Source: Vibrio sp. JC009
GTDB lineage: Bacteria; Pseudomonadota; Gammaproteobacteria; Enterobacterales; Vibrionaceae
Direction: 5' to 3'
Assembly (NCBI RefSeq): GCF_029016485.1
Contig: NZ_CP092106.1
Coordinates: 2,480,001 to 2,544,000, forward strand
Length of the DNA: 64,000 bases
Below are positions 9,950-20,592 of this stretch, piece by piece. Position 1 is the stretch's first letter. Every line of letters begins with the position of its first letter. The position numbers and the translations under genes were made by a program. Under the pieces are notes generated by a model that was given only the letters and a program-made list of their open reading frames with translations, searched no databases and was not told the origin of the DNA.

Positions 9950-12361
9950 TTAGAATGTTCTGCCGATAGTGAAGGTGAAGAACTCTTCATCATCACCTTC
10001 ATATTTTTCAACTGGCTTAGCAATCGAGAAGACTAATGGACCCATAGGAGACATCCATTGTAGTGCCGCACCATAAGAAGAACGATAATTTGTTGGATCT
10101 GAGTAGTCGTAGTAATACTCGTCACCGTAAGCAACATTGTCATCTGACAGGTAGTTAAACTCTGTATCCCAGACACTCGCCATATCGTAGAAGATACTGG
10201 TACGAATCTGACTACGGGTCTCTTCAGATGCAAATGGTGTCGGTACGATCAGCTCAATACTTGCCAGTGCAACGGCGTTACCACCAACAGAGTCGTCTGT
10301 TGCAATGTAGTTCGGGTTGTTGCCGATCCCTTCGTCATACACTGCTTTCGGACCGGCACTGTTAGAGCCAAAGCCACGAAGCGTTGTAAAGCCGCCCGCA
10401 AAGTAGTTCTCATAAAACGGGAACAGGTTGTCATTGCCGTTTTTACTACCGTATCCGTTACCATAACCTAACCGGCCACGCATAAGAAGCGTAAAATCGT
10501 GCTTATCCGTCAACGGGATATACTGTCTGACATCATACTGGGTTTTGAAATAAGGTACGTCAGAACCAGGTGTGGTCATTGTATAAAAAGCTTTCTGGTA
10601 GTTACCTGCTGTCGGGAAGTAGCCCCGGTTAAGGTTGTTACGGGTCCAGGTAAGCGTGACGTCAAAGTCATTTACTATCAGATCGCCACCGTCCATATTC
10701 TCAGCCTGAGCTTCCAGGAACTGCTCAATCTGTACATAGGAATCCAGGTTGGAGATTTTGTTGTAGGTGTAACCTACACCAATTTCAAAACGGTTAAGCT
10801 CATCAAACGGGAAACCCCAGGTTAAGCGGCCACCGATACTTTCGTTGGTATAGTCAACAATACCCGCTTCGGATGCTTCAAACTGGTTAAAGTAGATCTT
10901 ACCACCAAGGCTGACACCATCCAGGTTCCAGTACGGGTCACGGTACTCCAGGCTGACGTTTTTCTGGTAGTCGTTCATCATGGCGCTGACGCCAATCCGG
11001 TTACCCGTTCCGGCAAAGTTATCCTGTTGCAGACCAACCTGGAAACTCATACCAGACTCAGTACCATAGCCAACACCAAAGTTGATGCTGCCTGAGTTCG
11101 CCTCAGAAACGGTGTAAACCAGATCCACCTGATCATCGGTACCCGGAACACGAACGGTCTGAACATTAACCTGATCGAAGAAGCCAAGCCTGTTCAGACG
11201 AGTCTTACCTGTCTCAATGGATTTAGAGTTCAGCCAACTGCCTTCCATCTGACGCATTTCACGACGAAGTACTTCATCTTTAGTGACTGTGTTGCCGGTA
11301 AAACGGATATCCCGTACATAGATACGCTTGCCTGGCTCAACATGGATATTTAGCTTAACCGTCTGCTTCTCATCATCAAACTCAGGAACTGTCGTTACCT
11401 TAGGGTAGGCGTAACCAGCTTCACCCAGAATACGCTTAACATCTTCCTCAAGCTTGGTCACCTGAGAGCCGTTATAAAGATCACCGGGCATAAAGGTAAG
11501 CATGCGCTCAAATTCGGCTTCTTTGCTAATAAGGTTGCCTTTAAAGTCAACACCACTCACCTTGTACTGCTTACCCTCTTCCAGAGTCAAAGTGATGTAA
11601 ACACCTTTTTTATCCGGAGAGATAGCCACCTGAGTAGAGTCCACTTTAAATTTCAGGTAACCCTGATCTAAGTAGTAAGACTTAAGCTTTTCGATATCAG
11701 CCGCCAGAACCTGCTTCTGATACTTATCATTGGCAAGGAAGTTCCACCAGGCTACATCCACATTCAGATCAAAGCGGGATCTCAGCTCATCATCGTCAAA
11801 AATTTCGTTACCGATAAAGTTTATCTGCTGGATCTTAGCCGACACGCCTTCAGTAAATACAAATTTCAGATCAGAACGATTTCGCGGCAGAGGTGTCACA
11901 ACGGCTTTTACTGAAGCGTTGTACTTACCTACGCTGTAATAGAAATCTTCCAGACCTTTTTCTATATTGCTCAGCGTGGTTCGGTCAAGCGCCTCACCAA
12001 CACGAATGCCGGACGCATCCAGATTCTGCTGAAGCTGTTCATCTTCAATCGCTTTATTACCCGAGAATGCGATGCTGGCGATGGTTGGCCGCTCTTTTAC
12101 CTGAACAACCAGTACATCATCATCTCTGAGAACTTTGACGTCCTCATAGTTTCCTGAGCTGTACAGTGCGTTAATGATGTCTGATACACCCTTAGGGTCC
12201 AGAGTATCACCAACCCTGACTGGCATTTTCAGCAAGGCCGCACCCAGTGCAACACGCTGCAGGCCTTCTACCCTGATGTCCTGTACTACAAACTCTTCGG
12301 CACTCTGTACTGCTGTGCTTGCAACAATAAGAGTAGTGAGCAGTAATTGCTTAATAGCCAT
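9950..12361 (-). CDS. bamA: Outer membrane protein assembly factor BamA
   Basis: 803 residues. BamA is the core of the BAM complex that folds beta-barrels into the outer membrane. A signal peptide (MAIKQLLLTTLIVASTAVQS, cut before AEEF) precedes five POTRA domains (to about residue 420) and a 16-strand barrel. The conserved loop motif appears as TTLRGFGSNSAGP (VRGF equivalent), and the protein ends in GRTF with the C-terminal aromatic of outer-membrane proteins. It lies between rseP and skp, matching the envelope-biogenesis cluster. Confidence 0.98.
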   Translation of the reverse strand: MAIKQLLLTTLIVASTAVQSAEEFVVQDIRVEGLQRVALGAALLKMPVRVGDTLDPKGVSDIINALYSSGNYEDVKVLRDDDVLVVQVKERPTIASIAFSGNKAIEDEQLQQNLDASGIRVGEALDRTTLSNIEKGLEDFYYSVGKYNASVKAVVTPLPRNRSDLKFVFTEGVSAKIQQINFIGNEIFDDDELRSRFDLNVDVAWWNFLANDKYQKQVLAADIEKLKSYYLDQGYLKFKVDSTQVAISPDKKGVYITLTLEEGKQYKVSGVDFKGNLISKEAEFERMLTFMPGDLYNGSQVTKLEEDVKRILGEAGYAYPKVTTVPEFDDEKQTVKLNIHVEPGKRIYVRDIRFTGNTVTKDEVLRREMRQMEGSWLNSKSIETGKTRLNRLGFFDQVNVQTVRVPGTDDQVDLVYTVSEANSGSINFGVGYGTESGMSFQVGLQQDNFAGTGNRIGVSAMMNDYQKNVSLEYRDPYWNLDGVSLGGKIYFNQFEASEAGIVDYTNESIGGRLTWGFPFDELNRFEIGVGYTYNKISNLDSYVQIEQFLEAQAENMDGGDLIVNDFDVTLTWTRNNLNRGYFPTAGNYQKAFYTMTTPGSDVPYFKTQYDVRQYIPLTDKHDFTLLMRGRLGYGNGYGSKNGNDNLFPFYENYFAGGFTTLRGFGSNSAGPKAVYDEGIGNNPNYIATDDSVGGNAVALASIELIVPTPFASEETRSQIRTSIFYDMASVWDTEFNYLSDDNVAYGDEYYYDYSDPTNYRSSYGAALQWMSPMGPLVFSIAKPVEKYEGDDEEFFTFTIGRTF

Positions 12362-12428
12362 ACCTGTTCTGATTATTCCTTACTACGTATTCTTTTTTTT
12401 GCCTGCCGGTTCTACCAAAGCGTTGATA

Positions 12429-13787
12429 TCACAGGCGCATAAAGTCATTAAAAATTGCGATAGCCATTAACGAAAAGACAATGGCTCCCCCAATACGAAA
12501 CCCTGCTTCCTGAACCTTTTCCGGAACAGGCCGGCGAATAACGGCTTCGATCGCGTAAAACAGTAAATGTCCGCCATCCAGAATCGGCAACGGCATTAAA
12601 TTAATGATTCCAAGGTTAACACTGATCATCGCAAGGAAGCCGAGGAAATAGACAAGACCAAAGTCTGCCGTCGCACCTGCCCCTTTTGCGATAGAGATAG
12701 GTCCGCTTAAATTCTCAATTCCCACATGCCCGACAACCAGCTTCTTAAGCATGGTAAAAGTCAGCCCGATAACCTGGCCGGTCTTTTCTACCGCTTTACC
12801 TACCGATTCGAATAAACCATATTTGATTTCAATGCGGTACTCTTCAGGCCATTCAGCCATTTCAGGAGCAATACCGGCAAAACCGATAGTTTTCCCGCCT
12901 GAAACTACTTTGGCTTCAGGAACTAAAATAAGTTCCCTGTTTAATCCGGATCGTTCAACTAATACTTTAATTTCGTTATTGGGTTCACTGCGAATGGTAT
13001 CTGCCACCGACTCCCAGTCTGCTACCGGCTCACCATTTATGCTAAGCAGCTTGTCACCCACCTGAAATCCGGCTTCTTCTGCAGCTCCACCTTCAGAAAC
13101 CAGAGCAATGGTGGTGAAAATTTCCGGTCTGTAGGGAAGAAAGCCCAGCGTCTTCATTACCGAGTCCGTTTCCGGGTTAAACTCCCAGTCGCGGATATCC
13201 AGCATCTTGCGTTCCTGAAGACCTATATTGCCTTCAGGCGCAACCGTAAGCTCAATTTCTTTATCACCGATATGAGAAATCAATCCCATATTTACCGACT
13301 CCCAGTCACGGGTCGGAACACCGGCAACAGAGGTAATCTCCATCCCCGGAGTGATTTGCGCCTCAGCCACAATAGATGCCGGAGTCACTTCGCCAATAAC
13401 AGGTTTTACCGCCGGCACGCCGATAAGAAAGATTAACCAGTAGGCAAAAATAGCAAAGACAAAATTAAACACAGGACCGGCCGAGACAATGGCACTTCTC
13501 TGCCAAAGCGGTTTTTGATCGAACGCAAACGGCCTTTCCTCTTCTGTAAGCGTATCAAGACGACCGTCAAGCATCTTAACAAAGCCACCAAGAGGAATAA
13601 TTGAGATGGTATATTCGGTACCGTCTTTACCTATCTTTTTCCAGATAGAGCGGCCAAAACCGATGGAGAATTTCTCTACCCTGACGCCGCACTTACGCGC
13701 AACCCAGAAGTGGCCGTATTCGTGAACGGCTACGAGTATTCCCAGCGCAATGATAAAGCTCACTGCATTCCATAAAAAACCTGTCAT
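12429..13787 (-). CDS. rseP: Site-2 intramembrane zinc protease RseP
   Basis: 452 residues. RseP cleaves the anti-sigma factor RseA after DegS and also cleaves remnant signal peptides. The zinc site HEYGH is at residues 22-26 in the first membrane segment; two PDZ domains occupy the middle (about 115-310), and the second ligand motif [11 protein letters not shown] lies in the C-terminal membrane segment. It starts within the last four bases of ispC (ATGA overlap), so the two genes are translationally coupled. Envelope-stress control of bamA/skp downstream would fit the position; that is inference. Confidence 0.97.
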   Translation of the reverse strand: MTGFLWNAVSFIIALGILVAVHEYGHFWVARKCGVRVEKFSIGFGRSIWKKIGKDGTEYTISIIPLGGFVKMLDGRLDTLTEEERPFAFDQKPLWQRSAIVSAGPVFNFVFAIFAYWLIFLIGVPAVKPVIGEVTPASIVAEAQITPGMEITSVAGVPTRDWESVNMGLISHIGDKEIELTVAPEGNIGLQERKMLDIRDWEFNPETDSVMKTLGFLPYRPEIFTTIALVSEGGAAEEAGFQVGDKLLSINGEPVADWESVADTIRSEPNNEIKVLVERSGLNRELILVPEAKVVSGGKTIGFAGIAPEMAEWPEEYRIEIKYGLFESVGKAVEKTGQVIGLTFTMLKKLVVGHVGIENLSGPISIAKGAGATADFGLVYFLGFLAMISVNLGIINLMPLPILDGGHLLFYAIEAVIRRPVPEKVQEAGFRIGGAIVFSLMAIAIFNDFMRL

Positions 13788-14992
13788 GATAAACGTTCTC
13801 TGATGACTTCTTCTGCCAGCCTTCGGGACATTTTATCCACCTCAATCAAGCTTTCCAAGCTATCTGAGCTCAGTTGCTCTGTTCCTGAACAGGCTCGCTC
13901 TACTACCTGTTCATTGACAGCGGCTATATCGGTAAAGTTCAGCTTATTCTTCAAAAAAGCATCCACAGCCACTTCATTAGCAGCATTTAGTGAGGTTGTC
14001 GCATGCTGGCCTTCATAACAGGCATCAATGGCTAGCTTAAGGCAAGGGTATCTTGCATAGTCAGGTTCAAGGAAGGTTAACTCTCCTACCCTGGTAAAGT
14101 CTAAAGGCGCAACGCCAGCGGAAACCCGCTCCGGGTAAGACATGGTCAGCGCTATCGGCGTGCACATATCCGGCTCACCCATCTGAGCCAGTACGGAACC
14201 GTCTTTGTACTGAACCATAGAGTGAATAACAGACTGTGGATGGATAATTACCTTAAGCTGCTCTTTACTGCAGTTAAACAGCCACTTAGCTTCAATATAT
14301 TCCAGCCCCTTATTCATCATGGTCGCTGAATCTACTGAGATTTTAGGTCCCATTGACCAGTTAGGGTGCGCAATGGCCTGCTCTGGCGTCACACTGGCAA
14401 GCTCGGCAATATCGGTATAGCGGAATGGCCCGCCTGAACCTGTCAGCAGGATAGTTTCAATGCCATTTGCCTGCAGGTCACAACTGCCAAGGCTGGTTTG
14501 AATGGATTCTGGCAGGCACTGGAAAATCGCATTGTGCTCGCTGTCCACAGGCAATAGCTCGGCACCATATTCTTCTACCGCATCAATAAACAGCTGCCCG
14601 GACATAACCAGCGCTTCTTTATTTGCCAGCAGAACTCTTTTACCTGCTTTAACTGCCGCCATGGTAGGAAGCAGACCTGCTGCACCAACAATAGCGGCCA
14701 TCACCATATCCACTTCCTTAAGCGAAGCAATATGACACATGCCTTCCACACCGGCGACAACTTCAGTGCTGATATTCAGGCTTTTCAGCTGTTTTTCCAG
14801 CTCATATGCCGCAGCCTTATCTGCCATTGCCGCGTATTTAGGCCGCCAGGTAAGACAAAGCTGCACCATCTGCGAAACGTTTGTTCCGGCAGCAAGCGCT
14901 GTCACTTCAAACTTATCAGGATTTTCAGCAACTACCTTCAGGGTACTGGTTCCTATTGAACCTGTTGCTCCCAGTATTGTTATCTTACGCAT
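13784..14992 (-). CDS. ispC: 1-deoxy-D-xylulose 5-phosphate reductoisomerase
   Basis: 402 residues. IspC (Dxr) converts DXP to MEP with NADPH, the committed step of the non-mevalonate isoprenoid route; dxs and ispA of the same route are at 44249-47028. Seen: [13 protein letters not shown] (NADPH-binding start), [24 protein letters not shown] with the metal-binding Asp/Glu, and [21 protein letters not shown]. Overlaps rseP by four bases. Confidence 0.97.
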   Translation of the reverse strand: MRKITILGATGSIGTSTLKVVAENPDKFEVTALAAGTNVSQMVQLCLTWRPKYAAMADKAAAYELEKQLKSLNISTEVVAGVEGMCHIASLKEVDMVMAAIVGAAGLLPTMAAVKAGKRVLLANKEALVMSGQLFIDAVEEYGAELLPVDSEHNAIFQCLPESIQTSLGSCDLQANGIETILLTGSGGPFRYTDIAELASVTPEQAIAHPNWSMGPKISVDSATMMNKGLEYIEAKWLFNCSKEQLKVIIHPQSVIHSMVQYKDGSVLAQMGEPDMCTPIALTMSYPERVSAGVAPLDFTRVGELTFLEPDYARYPCLKLAIDACYEGQHATTSLNAANEVAVDAFLKNKLNFTDIAAVNEQVVERACSGTEQLSSDSLESLIEVDKMSRRLAEEVIRERLS

Positions 14993-15047
14993 TCAGTAAA
15001 CTATCTAGTCGTCAGTATTGGAAATATCGGTGCTTATCTTAAGCCGG

Positions 15048-15890
15048 TTAAAGTGTAAAATAGAGCAGCGTAAAAACAGGAAATGCAGCGGTCAGGCTGT
15101 CTATTCTGTCCAGCATGCCACCATGGCCCGGTATAATCTGGCTGCTGTCTTTGATACCAGACACACGCTTAAACATACTCTCCACCAGGTCACCAAGCAC
15201 AGAAATCACCACAGTCACAAAAGTAATCAGAGCCATAACGCCGGTGCTGGAAAAGGAAAGCTCAAAGAAGTAATTCGCCACGCCTCCGACAATCAGGGCA
15301 CAGGCAATACCGCCAAGCAATCCTTCAATTGTCTTATTCGGGCTAACTTTCGGCGCCATTTTATGCTTACCGAATGATTTACCGGCAAAGTAGGCTCCGC
15401 TGTCAGCGGCCCAGACGATCAGGCAGACAAAAAATACCAGTTTTGCACCATAGTAGGGTTCATTCACAATGTCCTGGGCCCGAAGCAGTACCACGCTCCA
15501 GAAGAAAGGGATCAGGGTCAGCATACCAAACACCTGCCTTGAAACTCTTGAGCCTTCCCATGTAGCCGCAGACCTGGGGTAAGTGATAGCCAACGCACTT
15601 GCCAGCACCCACCATATGACGGCAATAATCAGCGTAAAGGTATGCTCAGGAGCGATAATATTCAGGCTCATCACATCGGAGGGAAGGGCCAGATAACTAA
15701 AGGCAAAACAGATCAAAGTTGGAATCATTGCCATGTAGCGGGAACGGCTGTTGACAAACTGAGCCCACTCCCAGAAACCAATGACGGTAACCGCAGCCAT
15801 CAGAAGAATGAAAAGAGGGAGCGATAGTTCGAAAATGGCTAATACCGCCAGAGGAGCCAGAATAAGGGCGGTAATTATTCGTTGCTTCAA
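15048..15890 (-). CDS. cdsA: Phosphatidate cytidylyltransferase
   Basis: 280 residues, mostly hydrophobic, with about eight membrane segments. CdsA makes CDP-diacylglycerol from phosphatidate and CTP, the precursor of all phospholipids. The C-terminal CdsA signature is visible as SMFKRVSGIKDSSQIIPGHG followed by GMLDRIDSL. The start lies ten bases after the uppS stop, indicating one operon uppS-cdsA-ispC-rseP-bamA. Confidence 0.96.
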   Translation of the reverse strand: MKQRIITALILAPLAVLAIFELSLPLFILLMAAVTVIGFWEWAQFVNSRSRYMAMIPTLICFAFSYLALPSDVMSLNIIAPEHTFTLIIAVIWWVLASALAITYPRSAATWEGSRVSRQVFGMLTLIPFFWSVVLLRAQDIVNEPYYGAKLVFFVCLIVWAADSGAYFAGKSFGKHKMAPKVSPNKTIEGLLGGIACALIVGGVANYFFELSFSSTGVMALITFVTVVISVLGDLVESMFKRVSGIKDSSQIIPGHGGMLDRIDSLTAAFPVFTLLYFTL

Positions 15891-15900
15891 GAGTGTTACC

Positions 15901-16653
15901 TTATATGTCCATTAGTGCTTTGACCTGCTCACCGGTGCAGCCAAAACGTCTTTCTCTGTTTACAAACCACGAGACTGCTTCTGACAGGCTCTGTTCATCA
16001 AAATCAGGCCAGAACTCCTGAGTGAAATACATTTCTGCGTAGGCCAGTTGCCACAGCATAAAGTTACTGATACGGCACTCGCCACTGGTTCTGATCAGCA
16101 AGTCCACTTCCGGCAGATCTGACATGGTCAGGTAGTCACCTATCAGACCTTCAGAAATATCGTCCAGATCGATTTCGTTCTGTTTCACTTTTCTGGCAAT
16201 AGAGCGCGTTGCTTCAGTGATATCCCATTTACCACCATAGTTCGCCGCAACATTAACCACCATACCAGTATTACTCGCGGTTAGCTGCTCAGCTTCCTGA
16301 ATTTTCTTTTGCAGACGCTCGCTAAAGCGGCTCTTATCACCAATAACCCTAAGCTGAAGGTTATTCTTATGCAGAGTACCCACTTCTTTAGAAAGTGCGG
16401 TGATAAAAAGATCCATCAACAAATTCACTTCTTCCGCAGGCCGCTTCCAGTTCTCACTGCTAAAGGCAAACAGGGTAATCGCTTTTACCCCCAGCTTTGC
16501 TGCGCCGGAAATGGTTTTTCTTACTGCTTTAGCACCAGCTCTGTGACCGAATACCCTGGGCTTACCTTTGGATTTTGCCCAGCGGCCGTTGCCGTCCATA
16601 ATGACAGCAATATGCTTAGGCAGGTCTTCTGATGATAATTGTTGTTCAGACAT
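15901..16653 (-). CDS. uppS: Undecaprenyl diphosphate synthase
   Basis: 250 residues. This cis-prenyltransferase extends FPP with IPP to undecaprenyl diphosphate, the lipid carrier for peptidoglycan and O-antigen. Motifs: [13 protein letters not shown] with the catalytic Asp at about residue 20, [21 protein letters not shown], and [20 protein letters not shown] near the C-terminus. The canonical motif reads SGE(x)RxSNF, which is kept. It starts 43 bases after a strong hairpin terminator that follows frr. Confidence 0.97.
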   Translation of the reverse strand: MSEQQLSSEDLPKHIAVIMDGNGRWAKSKGKPRVFGHRAGAKAVRKTISGAAKLGVKAITLFAFSSENWKRPAEEVNLLMDLFITALSKEVGTLHKNNLQLRVIGDKSRFSERLQKKIQEAEQLTASNTGMVVNVAANYGGKWDITEATRSIARKVKQNEIDLDDISEGLIGDYLTMSDLPEVDLLIRTSGECRISNFMLWQLAYAEMYFTQEFWPDFDEQSLSEAVSWFVNRERRFGCTGEQVKALMDI

Positions 16654-16695
16654 ACGGATAGTTGATTTAGAGATCGAAAGGGGATGATAACATAG

Positions 16696-16728
16696 AAAAA
16701 ACGCTGCACTGCCTGTGCAGCGTTTTTA
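16696..16728 (-). terminator. Strong terminator between frr and uppS
   Basis: Perfect 11-bp stem AAACGCTGCAC (16699-16709) with GTGCAGCGTTT (16715-16725) and a five-base loop; T runs on both flanks make it usable in either direction. On the minus strand it ends the tsf/pyrH/frr transcript before uppS. Confidence 0.85.
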
Positions 16729-16752
16729 TGTGACGATAGACGTAGAGGATGA

Positions 16753-17310
16753 TTAAACTTCCATCAGCTCTTTTTCTTTAGCTGCAAGAGTTTCGTCAAC
16801 TTTCTTCACTGCTGCGTCTGTGATTTTCTGAATCTCGTCCTGTGCTTTACGATCTTCATCTTCAGAGATCTCTTTCTCTTTAAGAAGCGCTTTAAGATCA
16901 CCGTTAGCATCACGACGGATGTTACGGATAGCCACACGGCCATTTTCAGCTTCAGCACGTACAATCTTAACCAGATCCTTACGACGCTCTTCTGTTAGCG
17001 GTGGTAGCGGAACACGGATTACAGTACCTGCTGACATTGGGTTCAGACCAAGGTCTGACATCATGATCGCTTTTTCAACTTTAGGAGCAAGCTCTTTATC
17101 AAATACCGTGATTGCCAGAGTACGGGCATCTTCAGCAATTACGTTAGCAACCTGGTTCAGAGGCGTAGCTGCACCATAGTACTCTACAGAAATACCAGAA
17201 AGCAGACTTGGGTGTGCACGGCCGGTACGAACTTTAGTCAGGTTATTTTTCAGCGCTTCTACGCTCTTTTCCATGCGCTCTTGAGCGTCTTGTTTGATTT
17301 CGTTAATCAC
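16753..17310 (-). CDS. frr: Ribosome recycling factor
   Basis: 185 residues, the exact family length. RRF with EF-G splits the post-termination ribosome. The start [20 protein letters not shown] and [12 protein letters not shown] are the RRF helix-1 and hinge motifs; [16 protein letters not shown] sits in domain II/III as expected, and the C-terminal helix ends in AKEKELMEV. It lies 34 bases downstream of pyrH, the conserved rpsB-tsf-pyrH-frr order. Confidence 0.98.
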   Translation of the reverse strand: MINEIKQDAQERMEKSVEALKNNLTKVRTGRAHPSLLSGISVEYYGAATPLNQVANVIAEDARTLAITVFDKELAPKVEKAIMMSDLGLNPMSAGTVIRVPLPPLTEERRKDLVKIVRAEAENGRVAIRNIRRDANGDLKALLKEKEISEDEDRKAQDEIQKITDAAVKKVDETLAAKEKELMEV

Positions 17311-17344
17311 GTTTTCACCTTAATTTTTAATTATCGGGGCTATA

Positions 17345-18079
17345 TTACTCAGCAGGCTCTGTAATCAGAGTGCCTTCAGCTTCGCCCATTACCACGCGAC
17401 GTAGTGCGCCTGGTTTATTCATATTGAATACGCGGATTGGCATTTTGTGGTCACGAGCCAGTGTAAATGCAGCTAAATCCATTACTTTTAGTTCTTTTTC
17501 AAGAACAGCGCTGTAAGTCAGACTATCATACAACTCTGCATCTGGGTTTGCTACCGGATCCGCGTTATATACGCCATCTACTTTCGTTGCTTTTAGAACT
17601 ACGTCAGCTTCAATCTCAATACCGCGAAGACATGCTGCCGAGTCTGTAGTAAAGAACGGGTTACCAGTACCTGCAGAGAAAATAACCACACGGCCCTGAC
17701 GCAGCTGAGCAATCGCATCCGCCCAGTTGTAGTCATCACAAACGCCCTGCAGAGGAATTGCAGACATTACACGAGCATTCACATAAGCACGGTGCAGCGC
17801 ATCACGCATTGCCAGGCCATTCATCACAGTTGCCAGCATACCCATGTGGTCACCAACAACACGATTCATACCCGCTTCAGCCAGACCCGCACCACGGAAC
17901 AGGTTACCGCCACCAATTACAAGGCCTACCTGAACGCCCAGCTCTACCAGCTCTTTTACTTCCTGAGCCATACGGTCAAGAACAGCAGGATCGATACCAA
18001 AGCCTTCTTCACCCTGAAGAGCTTCACCACTTAGTTTTAGCAGAATACGTTGATACGCAGGTTTTGGATTTGTCGCCAT
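17345..18079 (-). CDS. pyrH: Uridylate kinase
   Basis: 244 residues. Hexameric UMP kinase of the amino acid kinase fold, making UDP for nucleic acids and sugar nucleotides; in gammaproteobacteria activated by GTP and inhibited by UTP. Visible: [13 protein letters not shown] (ATP/phosphate loop), [23 protein letters not shown], and [16 protein letters not shown]. The start behind GGTAAACTCC follows repeat copy b and the tsf terminator, so pyrH-frr may have a promoter of their own in the 263-base gap. Confidence 0.97.
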   Translation of the reverse strand: MATNPKPAYQRILLKLSGEALQGEEGFGIDPAVLDRMAQEVKELVELGVQVGLVIGGGNLFRGAGLAEAGMNRVVGDHMGMLATVMNGLAMRDALHRAYVNARVMSAIPLQGVCDDYNWADAIAQLRQGRVVIFSAGTGNPFFTTDSAACLRGIEIEADVVLKATKVDGVYNADPVANPDAELYDSLTYSAVLEKELKVMDLAAFTLARDHKMPIRVFNMNKPGALRRVVMGEAEGTLITEPAE

Positions 18080-18130
18080 GGAGTTTACCTTCCATTAATA
18101 ATGGTTGTTGATTAACAGTGATGAATAGGA

Positions 18131-18240
18131 ACTGGGGGCCCCAAGGCTATGGGGCTATGGGGCTATGGGGCTATGGGGCTATGGAAAGCTTCCCTCATTG
18201 CCCTATCACCCTCAAGGGCGAAGCCCGTCCCTATAGCCCT
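18131..18240. repeat. Octamer/core-hairpin intergenic element, copy b
   Basis: Five tandem GGCTATGG units occupy 18145-18184. They are followed by a 20-base spacer, CCCTATCACCCTC, and the core AGGGCGAAGCCCGTCC (18213-18228) and then CTATAGCCC. The element sits between tsf and pyrH on the minus-strand ribosomal operon, with the G-rich strand on plus. Confidence 0.85.
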
Positions 18241-18287
18241 AAATTCATATTCATCACTACTAACCGAAGTTACTTAATTATACTTTT

Positions 18288-18325
18288 TTCAAAAAAAACC
18301 GCAGCCTAAGCCACGGTCTTTTTAC
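18288..18325 (-). terminator. Terminator after tsf
   Basis: On the minus strand ACCGTGGC - TTAG - GCTGCGGT forms an eight-pair stem that includes two G-U pairs, followed by eight T residues. It starts about 20 bases after the tsf stop. Confidence 0.8.
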
Positions 18326-18342
18326 TAGCTAACGCTCAAGGA

Positions 18343-19185
18343 TTAACCTTTCTGAGCCGCTGCTACTTCTTCAGCGAAGCTCATTTCTTCGCCTTTATCG
18401 ATACCTTCACCCACTTCTAGGCGAACGAAAGTAGATACTGCAGCGCCACGCTCTTTAAGGATTTCGCCAACAGATTTCTTAGGTTCCATAACGAAAGCCT
18501 GACCAGTCAGAGAGATTTCGCCAGTGAATTTCTTCATACGGCCGATAACCATTTTCTCTGCGATTTCAGCTGGCTTGCCTTCGTTCATTGCGATTTCAAC
18601 CTGAACCGCTTTCTCTTTTTCTACTACGTCAGCTGGTACGTCTTCTGGGTTAACGTACTCAGGACGAGAAGCAGCAACGTGCATTGCAACGTGCTTAAGA
18701 GTTTCAGCTTCGCCTTCACCAGCAACAACAACACCGATTTTCTCACCGTGACGGTAAGAAGCTAGTGCAGCACCTTCAACGTACTGTACGCGACGGATGC
18801 TTACGTTTTCGCCGATTTTAGCAACTAGAGCAACGCGAGTTTCTTCGAACTTAGCCTGTAGCTCTTCAGCAGTTGCTTTAGTAGCAAGTGCGTCTTCAGC
18901 AACTTCGTTTGCGAATGCTGTGAAGTTAGCATCTTTTGCTACGAAGTCAGTCTGGCAGTTAACTTCAAGAAGTGCAGCAACACCATCAGCTTCTTTGATG
19001 ATGATAGTACCTTCAGCCGCTACGTTACCTGCTTTCTTAGCAGCTTTAGCAGCACCGCTTTTACGCATGTTTTCGATTGCAACTTCGATGTCACCGTTAG
19101 TTTCAACAAGCGCTTTTTTACATTCCATCATACCTGCGCCAGTACGTTCGCGCAGTTCTTTTACTAGAGCAGCAGTAACAGCCAT
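18343..19185 (-). CDS. tsf: Elongation factor Ts
   Basis: 280 residues. EF-Ts exchanges GDP for GTP on EF-Tu. The N-terminal UBA-like domain holds [16 protein letters not shown] (about residues 10-25), a hallmark, and CQTDFVAK (about 76-83) marks the core N-subdomain that contacts EF-Tu. The codon use is strongly biased, as for rpsB and fusA, consistent with high expression. It lies downstream of rpsB in the conserved operon, followed by a terminator. Confidence 0.98.
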   Translation of the reverse strand: MAVTAALVKELRERTGAGMMECKKALVETNGDIEVAIENMRKSGAAKAAKKAGNVAAEGTIIIKEADGVAALLEVNCQTDFVAKDANFTAFANEVAEDALATKATAEELQAKFEETRVALVAKIGENVSIRRVQYVEGAALASYRHGEKIGVVVAGEGEAETLKHVAMHVAASRPEYVNPEDVPADVVEKEKAVQVEIAMNEGKPAEIAEKMVIGRMKKFTGEISLTGQAFVMEPKKSVGEILKERGAAVSTFVRLEVGEGIDKGEEMSFAEEVAAAQKG

Positions 19186-19220
19186 TCTCTATTCCTCAGT
19201 TGGTTCTGGATAAGATAAAA

Positions 19221-19248
19221 ATCAGGGGCCCTAATCTTGGCCCCTGAT
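19221..19248 (-). terminator. Perfect hairpin with T run between rpsB and tsf
   Basis: Arms ATCAGGGGCC (19221-19230) and GGCCCCTGAT (19239-19248) are perfectly complementary with an eight-base loop; on the minus strand the stem is followed by TTTTTATC. This looks like a partial terminator or attenuator inside the rpsB-tsf operon, which would lower tsf relative to rpsB. Confidence 0.65.
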
Positions 19249-19258
19249 GCTAACTATA

Positions 19259-19327
19259 ACTTAGTTTGGTTTAAACCATGTTTCAGGAAATCTTTTTCCT
19301 TTAAAACTTAGCTGAGCCAAACTAAGT
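19259..19327. other. 11-bp inverted repeat in the rpsB-tsf spacer
   Basis: ACTTAGTTTGG (19259-19269) is the exact reverse complement of CCAAACTAAGT (19317-19327), with 47 bases between. It immediately follows rpsB on the minus strand and lies ahead of the terminator-like hairpin; it could be a long-range stem controlling access to that hairpin. Confidence 0.6.
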
Positions 19328-19353
19328 AAGACGTCAGAGTCCGCTATCAGCGA

Positions 19354-20091
19354 TTACTCAGCAGCTTCTTCTACGAAACCGTCAGCTTCAGCAGCTACAG
19401 CAGCAACGTCTTGGTTACGACCTTCAACAACTGCCTGGCCAGCAGCGTTCAGGTAAAGCTGTACAGCACGGATAGCATCGTCGTTACCAGGGATGATGAA
19501 GTCAACACCGTCTGGGTCAGAGTTAGTATCTACTACAGCGTATACTGGGATACCAAGGTTGTTAGCTTCTTTAACTGCGATGTGCTCGTGATCAGCGTCG
19601 ATTACGAACAGAGCGTCAGGTAGACCGCCCATGTCTTTGATACCACCAAGAGATTTCTCTAGCTTCTCCATTTCACGAGTACGCATTAGAGCTTCTTTCT
19701 TAGTTAGCTTGTCGAAAGTACCGTCTTGAGACTGAACTTCAAGATCTTTTAGACGCTTGATAGACTGACGAACAGTTTTGTAGTTTGTTAGCATACCGCC
19801 TAACCAGCGGTTGTTAACGTAGTACTGGCCGCTAGCGATAGCAGCTTCTTTAACAGCTTCAGATGCAGCGCGTTTTGTACCTACGAAAAGAACTTTACCT
19901 TTCTTCTCGCCAACTTTACCAAGCTCAGCAAGAGCTTCGTTGAACATTGGTACAGTTTTTTCCAGGTTGATGATATGAACTTTGTTACGAGCGCCAAAGA
20001 TGAATGGCTTCATTTTTGGGTTCCAGTAACGAGTCTGGTGACCGAAGTGAACACCAGCTTTTAGCATATCGCGCATTGATACAGTTGCCAT
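19354..20091 (-). CDS. rpsB: 30S ribosomal protein S2
   Basis: 245 residues. S2 binds the 30S head-body junction late in assembly. [20 protein letters not shown] is the typical start; [22 protein letters not shown] and [20 protein letters not shown] are family motifs. The C-terminal tail is acidic ([11 protein letters not shown]). It heads the minus-strand cluster and is preceded by the conserved autoregulatory leader. Codon use is strongly biased as in highly expressed genes. Confidence 0.99.
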   Translation of the reverse strand: MATVSMRDMLKAGVHFGHQTRYWNPKMKPFIFGARNKVHIINLEKTVPMFNEALAELGKVGEKKGKVLFVGTKRAASEAVKEAAIASGQYYVNNRWLGGMLTNYKTVRQSIKRLKDLEVQSQDGTFDKLTKKEALMRTREMEKLEKSLGGIKDMGGLPDALFVIDADHEHIAVKEANNLGIPVYAVVDTNSDPDGVDFIIPGNDDAIRAVQLYLNAAGQAVVEGRNQDVAAVAAEADGFVEEAAE

Positions 20092-20272
20092 TTTAAAATC
20101 CTCTATGGGGTTAGGCCTCCACGTCCCCCATGAATCCGACCTCTAACATAAAGTTGAAGCACCCCGGAACATGTGTCGAAACGTGTGTGATTTAAAGATA
20201 ATTTGTGTGTTGAAGTGAAAACAGCTTCGCCATCTTTTATCAAAATGAAGAAAACAGTTCTGACTTCGGCGC
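20092..20272 (-). promoter_or_regulatory. rpsB 5' leader (S2 autoregulation type)
   Basis: On the minus strand the 20 bases before the rpsB ATG include AGAGGATTTTAAA, preceded by GGGGGACGTGGAGGCC and a pairing TAACCCCA segment. This matches what I know of the conserved gammaproteobacterial rpsB leader, where S2 represses its own mRNA through a hairpin next to the ribosome-binding site. The leader is about 180 bases if the promoter at 20280 is used. Seen: the motif and pairing. Known from the family: the repression mechanism. Confidence 0.65.
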
Positions 20273-20310
20273 GCTTTATATCATAATTCAGGGCTAAATA
20301 GCCAGTAAAA
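20268..20310 (-). promoter_or_regulatory. rpsB promoter with GC-rich discriminator
   Basis: On the minus strand TATGAT (20280-20285) is followed by ATAAAGCGCGCCG, a GC-rich discriminator typical of stringently controlled ribosomal promoters. A weak -35 (TTACTG) lies 17 bases upstream. Predicted start near 20273. Confidence 0.55.
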
Positions 20311-20483
20311 ACCCCGTATTGATGCGATTTTTTATCTGTGTCTTATCCTTGAATAAAACGAGATTCCTAAATGATAACGGAATTCAATTGCGCTTAACTC
20401 ACTCACTGGTAAAATAGTCGCCCATTGTTGTAGGGTAATCCCTAAAATGACAACTCGATAGCTGAGTGTCGATCACCGCTCTA

Positions 20484-20592
20484 GGGCTGATGAGCAGGTA
20501 TTGATAAGCAGACCCTCTTTGCCATGGATGGCAAAGCGGAGCTCCATGGAAGGATTAATGCGTGTCTGTGTTCAATACCTGTTCGTCAGCCC
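20484..20592 (+). repeat. 109-nt long-hairpin element, copy 1 (upstream of map)
   Basis: Outer arms 20484-20504 and 20572-20592 pair at 19 of 21 positions, the two exceptions allowing G-U pairs. Inside is a second hairpin TTTGCCAT-GG-ATGGCAAA, then GAGCTCCATGGAAGG. A similar sequence in reverse orientation is at 25858-25965. Copy 1 ends 37 bases before the map ATG in the same orientation. An open frame beginning in the element (MEGLMRVCVQYL) runs in frame into map. Confidence 0.85.

Noticed and set aside
20092..20483. A separate small RNA such as t44 between rpsB and map
   Set aside because: The rpsB leader is visible, but I see no separate terminator or promoter pair that would define an independent RNA.
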